From: JAUXIQ01 sp030620925 [NCBI: Nitrospinota bacterium]
GTDB lineage: Bacteria; JAUXIQ01
DNA: 5,193 bases
NCBI GenBank assembly: GCA_030620925.1
Contig: JAUXIQ010000171.1
Location: forward strand, 1 to 5,193
Direction: 5' to 3'
The translations under genes were made by a program, and so were the position numbers. Below the pieces are notes generated by a model, which saw only the letters and a program-made list of their open reading frames with translations, did no database searches and had not been told where the DNA came from. Shown one piece after another: positions 1-5,193 of this stretch (its first letter is position 1; each line of letters starts with the position of its first letter).

Positions 1-404
1 AGAATAAGCTGAGGCAGGACGGGAGCAATCCGGATATTGAAAAACACTGCGAATGCGGGCAACGAAATGGCCTCCACCACTCCCATGAACACCAGGTTGC
101 TTAACATTTTACCGAGGTAAATGGCCGATCGATCAGCGGGGCTCAAGAGCAGTCCCTGTATGCAGTCGTTCTCCTTCTCGCCCACGAAGGATTTATTGAG
201 CCCCAGGACCCCGGCGAAGATGAACGCCACCCAAAGGATGCCGGGCGCCACCTCGCGCATCGCTTCCGTGCCGGGCTCGAAGGCGAAGTTGAACATCACT
301 ATAACCAGCAGGGAAAAGACCAGCATGGAGATAAACGCTTCCTTGGTCCTTATCTCGGCTATAACGTCCTTCCACAGCACGGCCCACACCGTTTTTAAAA
401 ACAT
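1..404 (-). CDS. ccmB: CcmB, cytochrome c maturation ABC transporter membrane subunit (partial, 3' end missing)
   Basis: The frame opens at ATG 404-402 and stays open to the window edge, giving 134 of the roughly 220 residues usual for CcmB. The product starts MFLKTVWAVLWKDVIAEIRT, an amphipathic cytoplasmic N-terminus typical of the family. Hydrophobic segments lie at about residues 25-42, 58-75 and 105-125. The best family mark is at about 58-100: ILWVAFIFAGVLGLNKSF, then a EKEND-x-IQGLLLSP-x-DRSAIYLGK stretch, which matches the conserved CcmB core. Known role: CcmB is an inner-membrane subunit of the CcmABCD complex, which frees haem-loaded CcmE using ATP hydrolysis by CcmA. The start lies 3 bases after the ccmA stop, with GAGGG about 10 bases upstream inside ccmA, so the two genes are very probably translationally coupled. 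The C-terminal part and any following ccmC lie outside the window. Confidence 0.95.
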   Translation of the reverse strand, partial: MFLKTVWAVLWKDVIAEIRTKEAFISMLVFSLLVIVMFNFAFEPGTEAMREVAPGILWVAFIFAGVLGLNKSFVGEKENDCIQGLLLSPADRSAIYLGKMLSNLVFMGVVEAISLPAFAVFFNIRIAPVLPQLI

Positions 405-407
405 CGC

Positions 408-1145
408 TTAGCTGCCCTCGACGCTCCGGAAATAGAGTGCCTCGAAATCGTCCTTGTCTACGTTCTCCATACTCTCCTTATAGACGATCCTGCCGCTCAC
501 CTGTATGGCCACAGTATCGCAGAGCTCGAGCCCGCGCTGAATGTTATGGGTGGTCATAATGATGGATCGATCTCTATTATGCAGCCGGGCCAGAATCTTC
601 CTCAAGGTGATGGCGGCATGCTGGTCAAGACCGGTATAGGGCTCGTCCAAAAAGATGATCTGGGGATTATGGAGAACGCATCTTGCAATGGCCAGTCGTT
701 GTAGCATTCCTCTGGAGTAGGTCCTCACCAGATCGTCCTTTCGGTGTTTGAGCCCCACCTCTTCGAGGACCTCTTCTATTCTCTCCTCCAGCGCTGTAAG
801 ATTGTAAATCCGGCCGTAGAACTTTAAGTTTTCCTGCGCGGTCAAATTGGGGTAGAGGAATGAGTTGTGCGAAAGCAGGCCTATCTTTTTCCTTATCTCC
901 TCCCCCTCTTTCTGCAATTCCCGCCCCGTGATTTTTACCGTGCCGGATGTGGGCCTGAGTACCGCCGAGAGTATCCTGATAAGGGTGGTTTTCCCCGCCC
1001 CGTTAGGCCCGAAAACAGTCATGAACTCACCGCGATTGACTTTCAGGTCCACACCATCTAATGCCATCACATGGCCGAATGATCTGGTAAGGCTCTCCAC
1101 TTCTACTGTAATTTGTTCATCCAACCTTTGCCGGCCCCCCCACAT
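408..1145 (-). CDS. ccmA: CcmA, cytochrome c maturation ABC transporter ATP-binding subunit
   Basis: A complete 245-residue ABC ATPase. Walker A is GPNGAGKT at 46-53, the signature is YSRGMLQRLAIAR at 143-155, Walker B is IIFLDEP at 163-169, the D-loop is TGLD at 171-174, and the switch histidine is H200 in TTHN. The Q-loop position reads LLSHNSFLY (H93) where most ABC proteins have glutamine. The SRGM signature in place of SGGQ and the Q-loop histidine are both familiar in CcmA, so they support the name and do not indicate damage. The next gene is ccmB, 3 bases on, which makes CcmA much likelier than another small exporter ATPase. Known role: it hydrolyses ATP on the cytoplasmic face of CcmABCD to release holo-CcmE. 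The start is not certain: ATG 1145 has only a weak AAGAG upstream, and an in-frame TTG at codon 8 is possible. The Walker core is unaffected either way. Confidence 0.95.
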   Translation of the reverse strand: MWGGRQRLDEQITVEVESLTRSFGHVMALDGVDLKVNRGEFMTVFGPNGAGKTTLIRILSAVLRPTSGTVKITGRELQKEGEEIRKKIGLLSHNSFLYPNLTAQENLKFYGRIYNLTALEERIEEVLEEVGLKHRKDDLVRTYSRGMLQRLAIARCVLHNPQIIFLDEPYTGLDQHAAITLRKILARLHNRDRSIIMTTHNIQRGLELCDTVAIQVSGRIVYKESMENVDKDDFEALYFRSVEGS

Positions 1146-1207
1146 GGCAAAACACTCTTGATGCTGCTCGTCCGCAACCTTGTAGACAGTTAATCCTGAA
1201 GTCCGCC

Positions 1208-2377
1208 TTATTTATTTCCCATCAAGCGTATTATCTCCAATAGCTGCACCTTTTTCTCACCCCTCTCTCTCTCGTATGCCTTGCGGGATATTTCACCCGC
1301 CTCGAAGCGCTCATCAAGAGAGGCTATAGATTCTATAAGCTCGTTTCTCTGCTCCGCACTGTCATCCGCCGAAACAGCTTCAACTTCTCCCGGCTTTTGG
1401 CGCATTCGTCTCAAGACAATAAAAGTCCCTAAGACAACACACAACCCTGCTATAAAGATAACCGTAAGCAGGGCCTGGTTTTGTGCCACCCATGCAGTTC
1501 CGCCTATGCTGCTCCGCAAGAATATAGAGAAGGAAGAGTTTGCCGGCAGTTTCTCTCCTTTAAGGAACAGGTAATCTCTATCTCCGAATTTCATTACCCC
1601 CATATTCTTCAGCTTGTTAGAGCTGATATCGGCGTTGAATCCCCCGTAGAAAACGCTAAGATTCTTTGTGGGGTATTTCACTTTCTTACTCCACTTCAAG
1701 GGCAGCGGAAGTTCAGGCAATTGATAAGTGTAGTTCATTTGCGACTGCCCGGGCAGCAGATGTTTCTGGACGTAGAAGCCGTCGGGTTTCTCTTCGATGC
1801 GATTAGACGGAATCCTCTCCATGATCTTTAGATCTCTGTAGCCCCGCGGCAAAGGGAAAAAGAGGGGAAAAGCTCTTTGCTCATCACTTCGCTCAGAACT
1901 CACGACTGTCCGATTACCCTTGTTGTTGAGGGTGAGCATTTCAACTATCCGGTAACCCCCCGGCTCCAACTCCACTATGAGATGATGCGATTCGATGGCG
2001 ATGTCCTTATCCGAGTCGGTCGTCTCGTATACGGTTAAAATGTAGTTTGCCTTCCTGGAATCAACCAATTTGATTCGCTCTGAAACATAGAGTACGTTGT
2101 TATAGTTAGCGGTGATTATATATAGCAATTTCGGATTCACCGGCAAGCCGGTGAACCTGAAATTTCCCTTACCGTCTGTTGTCGCCTTTCTCTGTTGTGT
2201 GCGTACACCTTTAGAGAAGACCATGAGCAGTACTTCTTGTCCGGCATAAAGTATGCTCTCATCGGTGCCGTTCAACACCCTGCCCTCTATGGTTCCCACA
2301 CCTGTTTTTTCTTGGGCATGCGCCGCAACCACCAGGACAAGGGCTAACAACAAACCTGCAAAAAATCTTTTGAGCAA
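1208..2377 (-). CDS. Secreted, membrane-anchored protein with a carboxypeptidase-regulatory/CnaB-like domain and a CcmI-like cytoplasmic tail; function unknown
   Basis: I start this gene at TTG 2377-2375, giving 389 residues. GGAGGA lies 5 bases upstream, and the protein then opens directly with a signal peptide (LKRFFAGLLLALVLVVAAHA, likely cut after residue 21, before QEK). A longer in-frame ATG at 2518 would bury this signal and overlap the preceding gene by 89 bases. Residues about 27-118 look like a carboxypeptidase-regulatory or CnaB beta-sandwich (GTIEGRVLN near the start, TTDGKGNFRFTGLP in the middle). About 119-298 is a further periplasmic region I do not recognise. A membrane segment at about 301-322 is followed by RRMRQK, placing the tail inside. 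The tail ends in a helical stretch (346-386) like the CcmI cytoplasmic loop. It has no cysteines suited to haem or thiol chemistry. Its place between ccmF and ccmA suggests an assembly or scaffolding role in cytochrome c maturation; this is inference. Confidence 0.85.
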   Translation of the reverse strand: MLKRFFAGLLLALVLVVAAHAQEKTGVGTIEGRVLNGTDESILYAGQEVLLMVFSKGVRTQQRKATTDGKGNFRFTGLPVNPKLLYIITANYNNVLYVSERIKLVDSRKANYILTVYETTDSDKDIAIESHHLIVELEPGGYRIVEMLTLNNKGNRTVVSSERSDEQRAFPLFFPLPRGYRDLKIMERIPSNRIEEKPDGFYVQKHLLPGQSQMNYTYQLPELPLPLKWSKKVKYPTKNLSVFYGGFNADISSNKLKNMGVMKFGDRDYLFLKGEKLPANSSFSIFLRSSIGGTAWVAQNQALLTVIFIAGLCVVLGTFIVLRRMRQKPGEVEAVSADDSAEQRNELIESIASLDERFEAGEISRKAYERERGEKKVQLLEIIRLMGNK

Positions 2378-2382
2378 CTCTC

Positions 2383-2388
2383 TCCTCC
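2383..2388 (-). promoter_or_regulatory. Strong Shine-Dalgarno that fixes a TTG start
   Basis: GGAGGA on the minus strand ends 5 bases before TTG 2377-2375. It is the best ribosome site in this stretch, and the codons that follow encode a signal peptide. It therefore decides the start of the CnaB-like gene against the upstream ATG at 2518. Confidence 0.8.
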
Positions 2389-2429
2389 ACGCGGGGTGAT
2401 GATATAAGGGAATAAACCTTGTAGGCGGA

Positions 2430-2960
2430 TTAATCGGAAGCGGGAAGTTCCGCCCCGCAATAGGGACAGAAACTATGGCCAGGGGGACATCCTTCACCAC
2501 AACCGGGACAGTAGACACCTCCGCCGGTATCCCCTCTCGCCTCTGCTCCCTCTACCTGGGATTTCTCCGCAACCTGCCTTCGGCGTGCCCTGATCTCTTC
2601 TTCAATTCTATCATCAATCTCTCCGGACAAACCGCTCTTTTCCATCTCATGGAGCAGGGCCATGGCCTTTTCACGATACTTCTTGCGCAACTCCTCATAA
2701 TCTTCAGCGGACAGTTTGCCCGTCTTGAAATCGAAATCCAGCTCTTTAATGGTGGCGTAGAGAGACTCTTTGCGGAAAGTCAAGTCTCCGCTTTCGTTTC
2801 GTTCTCCCAGGTGCAGGTAAGAAGCACCTCTCCGCTTGAGCCATAGGGGATACCCCACCGCCAGCAGCACTGCCGCTATTACGATAAAAGCGAAGACTGT
2901 TATCAATAAATTTTCTCCTGATAGAAGGTCCCTGTTTGCCCTTCCTCCGTAGAGGGACAT
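2430..2960 (-). CDS. CcmI-like membrane-anchored protein with C-terminal zinc ribbon
   Basis: 176 residues from ATG 2960. One membrane segment at about 19-40 is followed by LKRR, so by the positive-inside rule the rest is cytoplasmic. Residues 66-106 form a charged helix with the pattern LDxDxxxGKLSxxDYxxLR, which resembles the cytoplasmic loop of CcmI. A further charged helix (112-135, rich in E and R) follows, then a glycine-rich linker. Next comes a zinc ribbon: C151-P-G-C154 and C165-P-Y-C168, with an extra C158 and H162. It lacks the TPR domain of full-length CcmI, so I give no gene symbol. It lies 32 bases after ccmF, and such zinc-ribbon genes accompany ccmF in deltaproteobacterial-type clusters. 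A role in the CcmF haem-ligation module is likely but inferred. The start is open: a TTG at 2906 with its own AGGAG would give a 158-residue form starting just before the membrane segment. Confidence 0.85.
   Translation of the reverse strand: MSLYGGRANRDLLSGENLLITVFAFIVIAAVLLAVGYPLWLKRRGASYLHLGERNESGDLTFRKESLYATIKELDFDFKTGKLSAEDYEELRKKYREKAMALLHEMEKSGLSGEIDDRIEEEIRARRRQVAEKSQVEGAEARGDTGGGVYCPGCGEGCPPGHSFCPYCGAELPASD
2915..2919 (-). promoter_or_regulatory. Possible internal Shine-Dalgarno for an alternative TTG start
   Basis: AGGAG lies 8 bases before an in-frame TTG at 2906-2904, inside the zinc-ribbon gene. The shorter product would begin almost directly with the membrane segment ITVFAFIVIAAVLLAVGY. 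The competing site before ATG 2960 is AGGGGG, 5 bases upstream, which pairs less well with the usual anti-Shine-Dalgarno. Confidence 0.4.
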
Positions 2961-2992
2961 CAGGACCCCCTAGGATAAAATACGTAAATTTT

Positions 2993-4993
<2,001 letters not shown>

Positions 4994-4998
4994 TTCTT

Positions 4999-5002
4999 CT
5001 CC
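4999..5002 (-). promoter_or_regulatory. Shine-Dalgarno of ccmF
   Basis: GGAG lies 5 bases before ATG 4993-4991. It supports this start, after which the protein enters its first membrane segment within a few residues. Confidence 0.7.
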
Positions 5003-5034
5003 ATTCTAATCCTAGGGGTTGAGGGGCTAATAGG

Positions 5035-5052
5035 CCATGTCGTCAAACATGG
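5035..5052 (-). repeat. Inverted repeat, 6-bp stem
   Basis: CCATGT and ACATGG flank a 6-base loop. The stem would contain the ATG (5050-5048) of a seven-codon reading frame that has a good AGGAG at 5061-5057. Whether the hairpin forms is not known. Confidence 0.35.
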
Positions 5053-5087
5053 ATTTCTCCTATCTGACCCGACAAGGAAAGCCGGAA

Positions 5088-5102
5088 TTACGTTTGCCGT
5101 AA
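5088..5102 (-). repeat. Inverted repeat, 5-bp stem
   Basis: TTACG and CGTAA flank a 5-base loop, GCAAA on the minus strand. It is short enough to be chance; it is listed because it lies beside the other repeats in the same gap. Confidence 0.3.
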
Positions 5103-5119
5103 CGCTCCACACGCAGGTT

Positions 5120-5141
5120 ATCATTTCAGGGTCAAAATGAT
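5120..5141 (-). repeat. Inverted repeat, 7-bp stem
   Basis: ATCATTT and AAATGAT flank an 8-base loop, TGACCCTG on the minus strand. It is the longest perfect inverted repeat in the gap but AT-rich, so the stem would be weak. It could equally be an operator-like site for a dimeric regulator. Confidence 0.35.
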
Positions 5142-5168
5142 TAGATGGTTCGGTGTTCAAAGGGGGCT

Positions 5169-5193
5169 TCACATCTCTTTCTTCTCAGAATCC
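5169..5193 (-). CDS. Possible C-terminal end of an upstream gene (partial), perhaps ccmE
   Basis: One minus-strand frame reads DSEKKEM then TGA at 5171-5169 and is open to the window edge. The charged tail would fit the C-terminus of CcmE, which often precedes ccmF, but seven codons cannot identify a protein. A second frame has a stop at 5188-5186, and the third runs open to a TAA within the gap, so the choice of frame rests only on plausibility. Confidence 0.3.

Larger units (their letters stand above)
4994..5168 (-). other. 175-base gap upstream of ccmF, rich in short inverted repeats
   Basis: This is the only long gap in the operon; the others are 3-62 bases. No recognisable gene, tRNA or known riboswitch is visible in it. 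Three perfect short inverted repeats (at 5120-5141, 5088-5102 and 5035-5052) and one with a G-U pair (5069-5085) fall within about 110 bases. None is followed by a U-run, so it does not look like an intrinsic terminator. I found no convincing sigma-70 or sigma-54 promoter. It may be a processing or translation-control region within the transcript, or just spacer. Confidence 0.4.

Noticed and set aside
121-411. Plus-strand open frame of 96 codons
   Set aside because: It lies antisense to ccmB and the end of ccmA, whose reading frames carry clear family motifs. Its product has no recognisable features.
143-1145. Unusual ABC signature (SRGM) and histidine in the Q-loop of CcmA as a sign of a degenerate ATPase
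   Set aside because: Both are familiar in CcmA proteins, and Walker A, Walker B and the switch histidine are intact.
865-1161. Plus-strand open frames opposite the Walker A half of ccmA
   Set aside because: They are antisense to a well-conserved ABC domain and show no ribosome site or motif of their own.
1146-1207. Terminator or promoter between the CnaB-like gene and ccmA
   Set aside because: The 62 bases contain only a short direct GCGGAC repeat and no GC-rich stem with a U-run, and no clear -35/-10 pair.
2378-2518. An upstream ATG (2518) extending the CnaB-like protein by 47 residues
   Set aside because: The extension overlaps the end of the zinc-ribbon gene, would hide a clear signal peptide, and has no good ribosome site, whereas GGAGGA stands directly before the TTG at 2377.

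Overview
The window is a stretch of a System I (Ccm) cytochrome c maturation operon. Every gene I can support lies on the minus strand, so transcription runs from high to low coordinates. In that order the genes are: the last few codons of an unidentified upstream gene (about 5193-5169), a 175-base gap, ccmF (4993-2993), a membrane-anchored zinc-ribbon protein with a CcmI-like helix (2960-2430), a secreted and anchored protein with a carboxypeptidase-regulatory/CnaB-like domain (2377-1208), ccmA (1145-408), and the first 134 codons of ccmB (404-1, cut by the window edge). The four gaps within the block are 32, 52, 62 and 3 bases. No terminator or opposite-strand gene interrupts it.

Functionally, CcmA and CcmB are the ATPase and a membrane subunit of the ABC complex that releases holo-CcmE. 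CcmF is the core membrane subunit of the haem ligation step. No ccmC, ccmD, ccmE, ccmG or ccmH can be identified here. ccmC would be expected after ccmB, and ccmE before ccmF, but both places are outside the window. Between ccmF and ccmA sit two accessory genes that are not part of the classical E. coli operon. Each encodes one mature membrane anchor and a cytoplasmic helical segment. The two segments align without gaps (11 identities over 41 residues) and resemble the cytoplasmic loop of CcmI.

The order ccmF, zinc-ribbon/CcmI-like gene, accessory gene, ccmA, ccmB, together with moderate GC and TTG starts, suggests a Gram-negative anaerobe of the Desulfobacterota/Geobacter or Nitrospirota kind. 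This is an inference from gene order and not a firm placement. The least explained parts are the CnaB-like protein, the paired CcmI-like tails, and the 175-base gap upstream of ccmF, which holds several short inverted repeats and no convincing gene.
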